A stretch of DNA of 64,000 bases from Trypanosoma brucei gambiense DAL972 (Eukaryota; Euglenozoa; Kinetoplastea; Trypanosomatida; Trypanosomatidae). The position numbers were made by a program, and so were the translations under genes. This document shows positions 52,687-62,820 of the stretch, piece after piece. The stretch is from contig NC_026740.1 in NCBI RefSeq assembly GCF_000210295.1, positions 627,691 to 691,690 on the forward strand. Direction: 5' to 3'. How positions within the stretch are numbered: position 1 is the first letter of the stretch; each line of letters starts with the position of its first letter. The notes beneath the pieces are model-generated. The model was not told the origin of the DNA. It did no database searches and saw only the letters and a program-made list of their open reading frames with translations.

Positions 52687-53799
52687 CACGCTCCTACCAA
52701 TGGCGGGAACGAAACTTTGAAAACCGTATTTTATATACCTTTTCGCCTATAACCTTCCTCGTTGTGGAGTGCAACCCCAGTTGTAATTAATGATTCTTTT
52801 GTGTCACCGCTGAAGTAAAGAAAAAAACATAAAAAAGATGAAGCGTAAATGCACAGCCAAAAACACTTCCAGGAGAACTGCTTGCAATCATACGCACAGG
52901 CACAGACACAGACACAGACACACACACACGCAAGGAAGTAACAATTAGGTAAAAAGCCACGACACCTGTTTTAAATCCCATAAACAAGAACACGCCCAAC
53001 ATATCTCTTCATGTGTGAGGTGGGTTGTGACGGTGCGTTATTTGAAGGCGCTTGGTCTCAACTTCAAGCCGTTCCCATCACCACTCACTTCCTCTCTTAA
53101 CACCTTCATTTCCCTCTGGGCGTGTATACATGTGTGTTTATGCGATTACTTGATGGCGAATGAGTCGTCGAACCCATATTCACATTCATACAAGCTGCGT
53201 GTAATCACCCCATCATGGATATGTTAATATTGATGTGATCCTTATACCACCTCCCTTCCCAACAACAACAATAACAATTTTGATCCGTTCTCAAGCCACG
53301 GGGCATGAATCCAACGAAGGATCGAAAAATTACAGAATGAATATATTTAGAAAAGGGCACATTTAGCTGCTGACACAACACCAACATCTCTCTCCCATTC
53401 TTTTTCCCTTACTCCGTCTCCAACAAATGCAACCTGCATGCTACTAAACCGATAGTGATGCAGTTATCGCTTGAAAAAAAAAAAGGAACAAAAGGGGGGA
53501 AAGAAAGAAAAGGCATTTGTTGTTTTTTTTTTGCCATTTTCTTTGTTGTCCTTTAGTTTTGTCACTTGAACAAAGTTGCTACAGACAGACACGCACACAC
53601 GTATATATGTGTGTCCGTATGCAGGTAGTGAAGAGCCGTGAGTGTGGGAACCCACACCGCATGCGTTGCCTTTCACACCTTTCCCTCTCTATGGATTCTA
53701 TAATTTGTCAGCACTAAAACCGTGCCGTCTGTACCGGCGGCGGCACTCTCGCATCTCCACACTTGCACCCTCCCCCTCCCTACACCGTGAAGGGCAACA
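52687..53799. other. 1.1 kb spacer, no gene seen
   Basis: Leader of the 122-residue gene and 3' UTR of the Lys-rich gene. Contains a CA-rich microsatellite at about 52900-52930 and A/T runs near 53474-53530. Confidence 0.5.
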
Positions 53800-56655
53800 T
53801 TACTTTATAAGCTGCCGAAGAATAAGCGAAACCTTGCTCGATTTTTTGATGCTATCCATCGCCTGCAACCTGATCGACTTCGTCGCATTATGTAGATCGA
53901 TACCATTCACTCCATCCACCTGCCATGAAATCTGCCCGGCATCATCTGGAACCAATGTTTTCATAAACGGATGAGTCTTTAGTGCCGCTGAGACAGGAGG
54001 AAGACGAGTCAACACAAGCTTATCTCCTCCATGTGTCATGCTGATATCCCAGGACGTTTTTAGGTCAGGGCGGCGCAACTCCATGTTCATACCGTCGAAG
54101 TGATCGAGGGTAACAGCGTTCTCAAACGTCAGTGGAGGAGCTTCCTTCAGCTCAGCCATGACCTCAGGAGTCATGGCGACACTGCCCTTTGGGGCCACTG
54201 CTATGCGCACCGCAGCTGCATCACCACCGCCGGGAGAGGTTGACGAAGAAGATTCTTTTTTGCTTTCGCTCTTCCTGGATACTACCACAGCCGCATCGGA
54301 GCGCGGTTTTACGTCTACAAGTGGCTTGTCTACCACACCTTGAGCCTCCGCTGCCTCCTTCAACGATGTACCAGCACCACTGTCTGCTTTCTTTCCACCT
54401 TCGTGAGTCTCCTCTTTAGCCTCTCCATCCTTAGATTCACTATCCTTCGCCTTATTGCTTTTCCTCCCCCTTGTACGTTTCTCCTCGCCCTCTTCCTTGT
54501 CTTTTCCCTTCTTTGTCTTTCCACCCTTTTTCTCCTTTCCACTCTTCTTCGCAGCCTTTGACAGCTTCTTTCCCGCTTTCTTCCGGGCATCCTCCTTGTC
54601 CTTCTTCTTCTTTTCAGAGGCCTTTTTCTCAGCTTTCCTTTTCTTGGTTGCCTCACCCTTTTCCTCACCTTCCGTTGTCCCAACCTTTTTGGTCTCCATC
54701 GTCGCTACCGTCGAGGATCTCACCTCCCCCGAAGTTTCCGCGGTTCTGTCGTCGGTTTCTGATGAATGGGGCGTCTTCCGGCGGCGGCCCCGCTTTTTGG
54801 GTTCCGTTTTCTCGCTACCTTCATGTTGTGTCTCCTCATCTCCCTGCTCCCGTGTTCCCTGTCCTTCTGGCAGCGGCCTATCCGAGTCAGTACCATGCCG
54901 GTGTTGTGAATCCAGGTTTCCAGCATTCTTGATTTCGTCATCCGCAGCCGAACGCATAACGTTGCTCTTTGACCCCCCTCTCTCTGCGAGTTCAGCACCC
55001 TCCAACTTCTCGATTTCCGTGGCCTTCGGTTGCCGCCGTGAGTTCCCCACCCCCACCGCAACTGATCCGTCCTTGGAATCAGAATTTACAGTGGCCACGG
55101 TTTGCAATCTCAAAATAAGGAAAAGGGAGCTGCGCATAACGTCATCAAGGAAAGAATTGTTTTTCGGCTCGCATCCATTGACTTGGGCAACGTGCAGATT
55201 ACCGAGGTGGGTGTTAATGAACTCACTCGCCGCATTTGAAAGCGAAATATTCGGGGAAACACTATCTAGTATCAACTGGTTTTCACCATTCGCAACCAAT
55301 TTGAGCTTCCAATCTACGGAAACAGATGGCCGCTTTAGAATAAGGCACGCTTCCTGCCCAGAAGCACCTTCCCCCCCTTGCGGTATAATGTTAAACGAAA
55401 CCTCCTGAGGATCATGCATGCCCGAAACACCTGCAACAAGCAACGAGACTTTTGTTACCTTACTCTTTAGTATGTTTTGTAACTTCTCCAGACGCGACAC
55501 TCGGACTTCCTCACTTACATCACCATCGGCCTCTTGTTCCCCAGGTTCACGAATAGTTACCCCATTTATATTATAAATCGGTAATCCACCCTCGCTTAGT
55601 TGGAGGGCATGGAAGAGTTCACCACCGGTTGATGTGGCAGTCCGCAGTGTATTTTCCACTCCAATCAGTTTGCTCGCCATATTGATCAATAAACCCCATT
55701 TAAACGACGAGGCAGACCGCTCAATTGTGATCTTTCCGGAAGAGGGGTCGTAGTAAGTTACAGTAACAGGAGGATCGCTTATATCTTGCGGGGAGAATGG
55801 AAGGGAAGGCGTGATACGGGTGGTTTCCAGGTTCAGTCGATCCGGTTGTACCATCAACATCCATCCCAAAAGACTGTAAAATGACTGGACCACCAAATTC
55901 GCCGTAGTCCCATCCGCCGCAGCAGTTTCACGAGGTATCGAGTTGCTGCCGTTAGAGGTCAACGGTGCACTTATGGAATCGAATGCGGTTACCAGCGCAG
56001 CACGGAACTGAAGAAAGTCCTGTGTGTTCTTTTTGGTAGCCGCAAGAGCCTGAAGTTCCACATCTGTCCGTCGGGAATTCGCTGGTGAGGCTTCTTCTGC
56101 AGCGAGGCGCGCCTCCAGCCGCTGGCACACGACTCCATAGTTATCCCGCACCACACCTGTGCAGAGTACAGCGGTAAGTGAAACCACAGCCTTAGCACAT
56201 GCACTCCGTTCGGCAAATATCTTTTCTAGACGTGGCATAAACACCTCAGCTTCTTCATCCGAGCCACAAGGTACGAGTACCTCGCCGTCGCTTCCGACCG
56301 CACAGGAAGCGAAGGCGAGCATAACGCTCTTTTGCACCAGATAGAGGGCTTCTTTCGGAGTTAACCTCGAGTCAAACTCCAGTATTCGGCGGAGCTCACG
56401 AAGCACCACACCTTGTACGCGCGACACCTCTGAGCGAAAAACTCGGTCGTGCTCAGGGTTAATCACCACTTGTTTCAGTGTTTTGTCATATTTCATAAAT
56501 GGTGTCAATAGACGGGTTTTTAGACCAACAATGGAATTAACAAATGAAACATCCGATGATGTAGCATCGGATGTCTGAGAGCCAGAGTGGTCAGCCTTCC
56601 TTGAAGCAGCGGATTCCTTCCGATCCTGCTTAGCGCCGCCACGAGGCCGATACAT
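53800..56655 (-). CDS. Lys-rich hypothetical protein with three PDZ-like modules
   Basis: Not recognised; 951 residues. Residues about 40-290 are a helical domain with several Cys. Three related modules of about 75-100 residues can be aligned. Each starts at a Trp (KWGLLINMAS; DWKLKLVANG; SWDISMTHGG), runs through hydrophobic strands, has an ING, VNG or VDGVNG turn, and ends in a hydrophobic strand (KVSLLVAG; LFLILRLQ; KVSLILRQ). This resembles PDZ domains. Modules 1 and 2 lie at about 309-520 and module 3 at the extreme C-terminus (about 865-950). Between modules 2 and 3 is a very Lys/Glu-rich disordered stretch (about 640-790) with obvious nuclear-localisation-type basic runs. The start is the ATG at 56655; the upstream extension begins with GTG. 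A nuclear or nucleolar location is inferred. Confidence 0.8.
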   Translation of the reverse strand: MYRPRGGAKQDRKESAASRKADHSGSQTSDATSSDVSFVNSIVGLKTRLLTPFMKYDKTLKQVVINPEHDRVFRSEVSRVQGVVLRELRRILEFDSRLTPKEALYLVQKSVMLAFASCAVGSDGEVLVPCGSDEEAEVFMPRLEKIFAERSACAKAVVSLTAVLCTGVVRDNYGVVCQRLEARLAAEEASPANSRRTDVELQALAATKKNTQDFLQFRAALVTAFDSISAPLTSNGSNSIPRETAAADGTTANLVVQSFYSLLGWMLMVQPDRLNLETTRITPSLPFSPQDISDPPVTVTYYDPSSGKITIERSASSFKWGLLINMASKLIGVENTLRTATSTGGELFHALQLSEGGLPIYNINGVTIREPGEQEADGDVSEEVRVSRLEKLQNILKSKVTKVSLLVAGVSGMHDPQEVSFNIIPQGGEGASGQEACLILKRPSVSVDWKLKLVANGENQLILDSVSPNISLSNAASEFINTHLGNLHVAQVNGCEPKNNSFLDDVMRSSLFLILRLQTVATVNSDSKDGSVAVGVGNSRRQPKATEIEKLEGAELAERGGSKSNVMRSAADDEIKNAGNLDSQHRHGTDSDRPLPEGQGTREQGDEETQHEGSEKTEPKKRGRRRKTPHSSETDDRTAETSGEVRSSTVATMETKKVGTTEGEEKGEATKKRKAEKKASEKKKKDKEDARKKAGKKLSKAAKKSGKEKKGGKTKKGKDKEEGEEKRTRGRKSNKAKDSESKDGEAKEETHEGGKKADSGAGTSLKEAAEAQGVVDKPLVDVKPRSDAAVVVSRKSESKKESSSSTSPGGGDAAAVRIAVAPKGSVAMTPEVMAELKEAPPLTFENAVTLDHFDGMNMELRRPDLKTSWDISMTHGGDKLVLTRLPPVSAALKTHPFMKTLVPDDAGQISWQVDGVNGIDLHNATKSIRLQAMDSIKKSSKVSLILRQLIK

Positions 56656-57358
56656 TTTGTCGCTAGGGTAAAGGGAAAGATCAGAGTATGAAGTGCGCTG
56701 TCCGCAATTCTTCGCTCTCACCTCACTCACTCTCTGCCCAACACAATCCGCACAAAAAGAATAAAAGGCTAAACTGATGGTGCTCTACGCAGACACTGGT
56801 AGATGAAGGGCCCTAGGTTATACCGTATTCGAAGATAAAACGACGCGCCACGCAATAAACATAAACGTTCAGCAAGATTTAAAAAAAAAAGAATAAAAGG
56901 GAGAATGAAACAAAAAAGAGCTATCTATCTACCAAGTATTCGAAGAGATCAAAAGCAGTGACAGTTCACACGCTTCACTTGCAACACCAACCCCTGAAAG
57001 GGGTAGCTAGGAGATTAATGCCTTCCGTTCCTTAAAAGAAAGAAGTTATAATGATAAATTATTAATAGAACTAACACAGAACACGCATCGGATTCAATCA
57101 CCATAAAGTGCTCCCAATACTAAAAGTTTCACACACACACACACACCTCCCTCCCTTGTGGCTCCCTAATGATGCGACTCGTCCGTAACTTCCTGAAGGA
57201 AGAGTGAAAAAAATTCAGAGTATGCGTTCGTGCCAGAAGAGGGGTGCCATAATACACACACAGTCCCTCATCTCACCGTTGCTACAATCGCGTGTGCATG
57301 ATACTTCCTTTTTCCCGTTGCATTTCAGTCGTCCAACCCCCTCCTGCGCAAATTTCAA
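56656..57358. other. Spacer, no gene seen
   Basis: Leader of the Lys-rich gene and 3' UTR of the MCP2-like gene. Has a (CA)n run at 57130-57147 and an A run at about 56881-56890. Confidence 0.5.
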
Positions 57359-58627
57359 TCACTTTACAATAGCATTTGTTATTCCCGGAACAGTTAGGAC
57401 ACCGAGGGGGTGCTGCGCGGGAATATCACCCCAACGCACGATGCTCTGATCATCCACGCGAAGAGGACCGAGAAGACCCGTTGCAGCATTGCCTGAAAGT
57501 TGCTTTGTTTCAAGTAGCGCTTCTTTGTTGTAAGCCTCGCCAAAAAGAATACGGTCCCCAGGTTTTGCACCCTCAGGTGGCTGTACGATCCGCAGGCTAG
57601 TTTCATTGGAAGCACAAAGGATCATACCGTGTGAATTGATGTCCCTAAGGGATCTGGGTTTCAGGTTGCATACAGTAATGCACAGCGTTCCCTCCACCTC
57701 TTCAGCCTTGTAGTGGTCTACGAGACCACTAACCACAGTGCGTGTTTCTGTACCAATGTCCATGTCCTCAACGAAAAGCCGATCGGAATTGGGGTGCCTT
57801 CTAACGTTGAGAAAGCGGCCCACACGCAAATCCAACTGATTGGGATTCAATGGCACTACTTCCTTCTTTTTCTCTGGCGAAGATATACCATCCTTTGCAG
57901 TAGCAGCAGAGGCAGCGGCATTTGCAGCTTTGGCCAACTTCGCCTTCTCCTTCTCCTGCTTTCGGCGCAGTATCTCCTCATCAGAGGGTTTGGCGAATAC
58001 AGGTTTGTCACCCTTAGCCTTTCCTCCGCCAGTGGCACCAGCTCTACCACCGGTTGCAACTGGAGTAAATTGAGAAAATGCATCACCCTCCAAATTTGGA
58101 ATGAGCGGAGCAACTCTCTCGTTGCTTCGAGTGTGGAGTGCCCAAGCTTTCACGCACGGGTATGCCTCAGGTGTCCACAAGGGATGATTGTGTACGGCCA
58201 CGTATAAGAGCAGGTCCGCGATTGTGGGAAATGTCCCTCCAGTTAAGAAACCCTTTTTCCCATCACTGAGGTCAATGCATTTCTCCACTTGCAGCAACAA
58301 GTGTCTCATGAAACTCGTGCAGCCGGAGTCCTTGAAAGTTTGTGTAGGTTCATTCGAGACGACCAGCGACGCCCAGAGCAACCACTGATTCACCAATGGA
58401 GCCACATCCGGGGCTGCACCAACAAATTCCTTTAATTTAGCATCCACTGCCGTCTTCCGCAACGCGGAAACAAGTGGCACAAGTCCATTATGTGTCTTTG
58501 GTCCCGTTACAACAGCGAAACACTCACCTCCAGAGTTTACATTCTCGGCAGGAACCCCAAACATGTTGAGTACATCCCTCAGCACCTTGCAAAAGGGTGA
58601 TTTTTCCTGAAGAACGTACTTGTACAT
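57359..58627 (-). CDS. MCP2: AIMP1/Arc1p-like tRNA-binding protein (probably MCP2 of the tRNA synthetase complex)
   Basis: A 422-residue protein with three parts. Residues about 75-180 resemble a GST C-terminal helical domain (FLTGGTFPTIADLLLYVAVH), as found in synthetase-complex scaffold proteins. Residues about 212-250 form a charged helix (SDEEILRRKQEKEKAKLAKA). Residues about 262-422 are an EMAPII/Arc1p-type OB-fold tRNA-binding domain, with LDLRVGRFLNVRRHPNSDRL, VVSGLVDHY, NLKPRSLRDINSHGMILCAS and PPEGAKPGDRI. Proteins of this type bring tRNA and aminoacyl-tRNA synthetases together. In T. brucei the multi-synthetase complex contains associated proteins MCP1-3, and this fits MCP2 as I remember it. 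The ATG lies about 58 bases after a predicted acceptor at 58686. A tyrosyl-tRNA synthetase C-terminal domain is excluded because no catalytic domain is present. Confidence 0.88.
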   Translation of the reverse strand: MYKYVLQEKSPFCKVLRDVLNMFGVPAENVNSGGECFAVVTGPKTHNGLVPLVSALRKTAVDAKLKEFVGAAPDVAPLVNQWLLWASLVVSNEPTQTFKDSGCTSFMRHLLLQVEKCIDLSDGKKGFLTGGTFPTIADLLLYVAVHNHPLWTPEAYPCVKAWALHTRSNERVAPLIPNLEGDAFSQFTPVATGGRAGATGGGKAKGDKPVFAKPSDEEILRRKQEKEKAKLAKAANAAASAATAKDGISSPEKKKEVVPLNPNQLDLRVGRFLNVRRHPNSDRLFVEDMDIGTETRTVVSGLVDHYKAEEVEGTLCITVCNLKPRSLRDINSHGMILCASNETSLRIVQPPEGAKPGDRILFGEAYNKEALLETKQLSGNAATGLLGPLRVDDQSIVRWGDIPAQHPLGVLTVPGITNAIVK

Positions 58628-59862
58628 TTTTCAAACTGTATAATGATAATTCAGTTGTTAAAATGTGGGATAAAATACAAACAAACTTGAGAGAATATAG
58701 TGGAGGCAAAGGGGGAAGCACAGGTAAAAGATAGAGTTTAAAACCAAAAAGGAAACCGAAATGCCACATAAAAAAGTATATGTGTATAAATGGCACGTGA
58801 TTCAGCATAGGAAAAGATGGCCAGAAACTCACTTATTAAACAATGGTAACAACTCAACTGTGGCACCTCATGGACCCTTTCTGCAAAATGCCCCAATACT
58901 TTTCAACGTAAGTCCATCATCTATACCCTTATATTTCCGATAATCAAATAGCGTTAAAACGTACCCGTAACGGAGCGACATAATAGCACTTCGCAAGTCG
59001 CCGGAGCGCGTGTCTTCAAGTCTGCTGCTTTCTTTTTTCTCTCTTTTTTTTTGCGATGAACGGCATTAAGGAGGTATCTTAGAAACCCATTGAACGCGCC
59101 GGTTGCGGGGTCACCAACACAAACTCCAACTTGATCAATGGTTCACCATCAACAGAACGACGCCAACGCGTTGGGACGATGGAAAACAAAAAAAAGTATA
59201 CAAGAAGGATAAGGAAACAAAGTGCCTGCGGGAAGTTAACGTACGCCCTTAAACCAACTGATACGCCGAAACCCTCCACATGACGCAGCAAAGTGGCTCG
59301 GCACCCTCAGGGTATTCTTATTATTATTATTATTTTTTTTTCTCTGCGTCATGAGGAATCGCTACCGCACCGTGCGTGTATGATGTAGACGTTAAAACGA
59401 GCCCCCCCCCCAAAAAAAAATAATAATAATAATATGAAGAACCCCACACACACCTCTGCAGTACAACAAACAGAGGGACGCCTCCTTTTAGCGGTAAGGT
59501 GCACGCGACCCGATTGGCGTTGGAGACAGGAGGGAAAGCACATGACAGCAAGTATCCCTAACAGAAGCACATTACACCTCCATAAAATTTGGACTCTTCC
59601 AGTTTGTAGGTTTTATTTTTCACTTCCCAAATGTGAAGTGCTAACAACCCCCTACAAAAGCGAGCAGCGATGACTCCAAGATGTAATTCAAGGAAACAAC
59701 TGATATGTTCCCGAACGTAACTGCTGAAACTGCCCGTGTATGATGGAAAGACGGTGAACGCAAACAACAATTATTGCCTCAGCATGCTCGGCAACCTAAA
59801 CATGATAGTCCGCGGTAAGAGCAAAAGAACCAGCGCCCCACGTAAATTTGCTTCCTACATTT
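58628..59862. other. 1.2 kb spacer, no convincing gene
   Basis: MCP2 leader and 3' UTR of the GTPase gene. Contains (TAT)n near 59318-59332, a C10 run next to an A run near 59403-59420, and (TAA)n near 59420-59433. A minus-strand frame at 59079-59303 encodes a membrane-like segment but has no ATG. Confidence 0.45.
58686..58735 (-). promoter_or_regulatory. Predicted spliced-leader acceptor for the MCP2-like gene
   Basis: The minus strand has a pyrimidine-rich stretch (about 58690-58727) ending in TCTCTCAAG, AG at 58686-58687, and the ATG follows at 58627. Confidence 0.6.
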
Positions 59863-61665
59863 TTATTTGACCCTCGCCTCATCACTCAGCGGTTGCCGTT
59901 CACCAGCTCGCAGAAAATTTTTCACCTTGTAATTGGCAACACGAACCCTCAACTGAGGAATGTCGTTCTTGAGAATCGATATAATGCTGTCCTGTGATTT
60001 TTTACTAAGTGTTGGTAGTGAAGCAATGCCTTGCCGCCCTGCGACGGATGAAGAATTCAAAAATTCCAAAATTTCGGGTTTCACAGTATCTTTCCAACGA
60101 AGTTGAGTATCCATTGTCTTCTCATGCCTGACATACAAACGGTCAAATATGACGTCAATGTTCGTCAGCACATCATTTTCAAAGTCAACCAATGACTTGC
60201 GCGTCTTCAAAGCGGCAAACACGGCGGCGATCGCGGTAGCGGAGGCAAGTAAGGCTGCAACTTCCGTGAAACCGCCAACCGCAAGCAGAAGTCCGGAGAC
60301 GCAAAAAATCGCAGGTGGTGCCAAAGTGGCAACAACCTTCATCTTCCGGTATGTTGATACAATTTCAGTGCAAACACGACCGGCAAGAAGTACTCGTTTC
60401 ACCCCTTCCTCCAACTCCGTGATAAGATTGTCGTAGCGACGCAGTGGTGCTTGAAGAATTTCACTGACCACTTCACTTCTCTGTCGAAGAAGCTCATCTC
60501 GGGCAATAATCGACGTTGACTCCTTTTGTGGTGATCCCGATGCTGTTTTCCTCCCTCCAACAGCCGTTTCCTCGGTTGAGGAACTCTTGTTGAAGGCAGC
60601 AAAACCTGCTGCGTCCCGCGTGTCGTCAAATTCATCACCACGGGGAAGAAAATAGGTAGTGTATATGTGTGGAATGTCCTTCATTTGTAAAACTTTGCTT
60701 AGGTTCCAGCAAAGGACGCCATACACACGAGCAAAATCCGCTGCCTTGTCATACATATCTGATTTGTTTAAAACGATAAGCAGCTTATGCTCCACCCCAG
60801 CTAGGGATTTGGTGAGAACATCTAATGTTTCACCTGTAGTACCGGGGTTAGCGGGGTCAAACATCAAAATAATCAAGTCACACCGTGAAGCAAACCAACG
60901 TGTCACAGCGAACAGATCATACCCCCTGAGCTGACCCTCAACTGATGTCCGATCATTCAAATGAATAGGAGTGTCAATCATGTCCGGCGTGTCGACAATC
61001 ATGAGACCGGGTGGTAATAGAGACGTTGCCGGCAATTTGCGCGTCTTTACCTTGAACTTGTTGACAAAGTGGATGCCAAATTTGCGCAACTCTTGAAAAC
61101 TATATCGTGGATCACTTACAGCAGTCGGTCCATCCTCGGTTATATCGTCTTCACCACTCTGAATAACCGTAAAGCCGTCATCCGTTGGAGATACGCCCGA
61201 TCGCTGCAGTTCGATACCTAATAAACGATTAATCATCGTAGACTTTCCCGCGCTGTGGTTCCCAAGGACAATCACCATCGGCTGGCGGTTGCTGTCATGG
61301 GAAAGGAACCGTAATTCATCGCTGTATCGCTGCTGAACACGCCTCTTTAGCGAATTCAAATCCTCCTCAACACTTTCTAATGCATGCTGCCCACTTTTGT
61401 TCGAGCCGCTTTCCATGCGATATATCCCGTTATATCCGTCACTGGCACTTTCATCCCCACTAGATTTCAATCCAAACTTGTTTAACATCATTACAGTTGT
61501 AGTAGTCGCAAAACACATGCGGTTAGTCGAACAGTTGGCACCCAACTGACTTCTGCGCAACAGTCGCTTCAGTGATGATGTGGTGGGTAACGTTATGCTA
61601 CGAAGTGATTTAAGGGGCGTATTGAAGTTTCTACATGCTAAAACTGCACTTCCTAACTGCCTCAT
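59863..61665 (-). CDS. MfnL: Mitofusin/EHD-like dynamin-superfamily GTPase (probably TbMfnL)
   Basis: A 600-residue membrane GTPase. The N-terminus (about 1-50) is Arg/Ser/Leu-rich with no acids, like a mitochondrial presequence. The P-loop is G135-T143 (GNHSAGKST), a Thr-rich switch I follows (SPTDDGFTVI), G3 is DTPD and G4 is NKSD. The stretch RGYDLFAVTRWFASRCDLII closely resembles EHD and sarcalumenin GTPases. Two adjacent hydrophobic helices at about 440-485 (PAIFCVSGLLLAVGGF and VAALLASATAIAAVF) form a membrane hairpin, as in mitofusin-like and bacterial dynamin-like proteins. The C-terminal 100 residues are helical. T. brucei is reported to have a euglenozoan mitofusin-like protein, and gene order here fits it from memory. 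Role: probably mitochondrial membrane remodelling. The G3 motif has Asp in place of the usual Gly. Confidence 0.82.
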   Translation of the reverse strand: MRQLGSAVLACRNFNTPLKSLRSITLPTTSSLKRLLRRSQLGANCSTNRMCFATTTTVMMLNKFGLKSSGDESASDGYNGIYRMESGSNKSGQHALESVEEDLNSLKRRVQQRYSDELRFLSHDSNRQPMVIVLGNHSAGKSTMINRLLGIELQRSGVSPTDDGFTVIQSGEDDITEDGPTAVSDPRYSFQELRKFGIHFVNKFKVKTRKLPATSLLPPGLMIVDTPDMIDTPIHLNDRTSVEGQLRGYDLFAVTRWFASRCDLIILMFDPANPGTTGETLDVLTKSLAGVEHKLLIVLNKSDMYDKAADFARVYGVLCWNLSKVLQMKDIPHIYTTYFLPRGDEFDDTRDAAGFAAFNKSSSTEETAVGGRKTASGSPQKESTSIIARDELLRQRSEVVSEILQAPLRRYDNLITELEEGVKRVLLAGRVCTEIVSTYRKMKVVATLAPPAIFCVSGLLLAVGGFTEVAALLASATAIAAVFAALKTRKSLVDFENDVLTNIDVIFDRLYVRHEKTMDTQLRWKDTVKPEILEFLNSSSVAGRQGIASLPTLSKKSQDSIISILKNDIPQLRVRVANYKVKNFLRAGERQPLSDEARVK

Positions 61666-62788
61666 TATACTTTTAATGCTCTTCCCCTATTTATATTTTA
61701 CTGCCCGTAACAAATGACTTCCTTTCCTTTCCTTCGTGATAATGTCTTTTTTTTTTTTCGTTGTTTATTTTTGTTTGTTTTGAGATGAAATTGCAGTAGC
61801 AACAGGAGAAATAAGGGGGAAAGTATCTTTTTTTTTTCAAATTGAAGAACTGCTTAGAAAAAAGACATCAAATAAATTGCAATACAACGCACATACGTAT
61901 CATCCCCCTTTTTCCACACGTACAGACAAACCTTTTTCATCGCAGCCTTTTTGTGTGAGCAATAGTGGGGAAACCTATATATATATATATATATATTTCC
62001 ATCCTCTCTCTCTCTCTTCCTCTCTTCTTTTTTTTTAACAAAAAAAAAAAAGAAAATTCTGGATATTCTCTTCCTTGCTTTTCTGTTTTTTTTTTTGTTT
62101 ACCAGCTACTCTGTCCAGTTTGTTTCGCCTCGCCTCTTTACTCTCACTTTTTGTCTTCGCCTTTTCTTTTTTTTTTTTTCATCACCATATGATAATCAGC
62201 ACGTGAAGAAAGAAAGGAAACCATACGGTAAAATAACATTTTCACTGATCCTCAGCGAAAATAAAGTTGGTAAACATTACGGTGAGGGACGGGGAACAAA
62301 TAAAAATAAAAACAAAACAAAAGCAACAAGAACAGGAACAGGAACAGGAACAGGAGTTGAAAAATAAAAATACCTAAAAGAGCAATATGAAATATTTTAC
62401 AGGCAAAAATGGCGGAAAAGGAAAAAACAAACAAACAAATCACACCGACTAATACGCATCATATAGCGTTTTAGGGCCGCAAAATTCATTTTTTTTTTTT
62501 TAAATTGCTCAGTAATACCGGTGAGTCAAGGAGGGGTAAAACTTCACACGTGTACTTTCCTTCCTTTAATCTCGCCATCATTTTGTATTCCTAAAATATT
62601 TCCTATTCGGTACATATCTTTCATCTTTTTTTTTTCTTTTGCCGACATTAACTCCCCGCCCCCTGCACCAAACACACAAACACACAAACAAGAAGGGGGG
62701 GAAAAAAAACACGCAATGCAACACGCACTCATTTTCTCAAGGACACGGACATCACATGTCACGTATAGTAGCAACAAAAAATTAAATG

Positions 62789-62820
<32 letters not shown>

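Noticed and set aside
59079..59303. Small single-pass membrane protein on the minus strand
   Set aside because: It has a good hydrophobic segment and basic flank, but there is no ATG anywhere in the frame before the upstream stop except near its very end.
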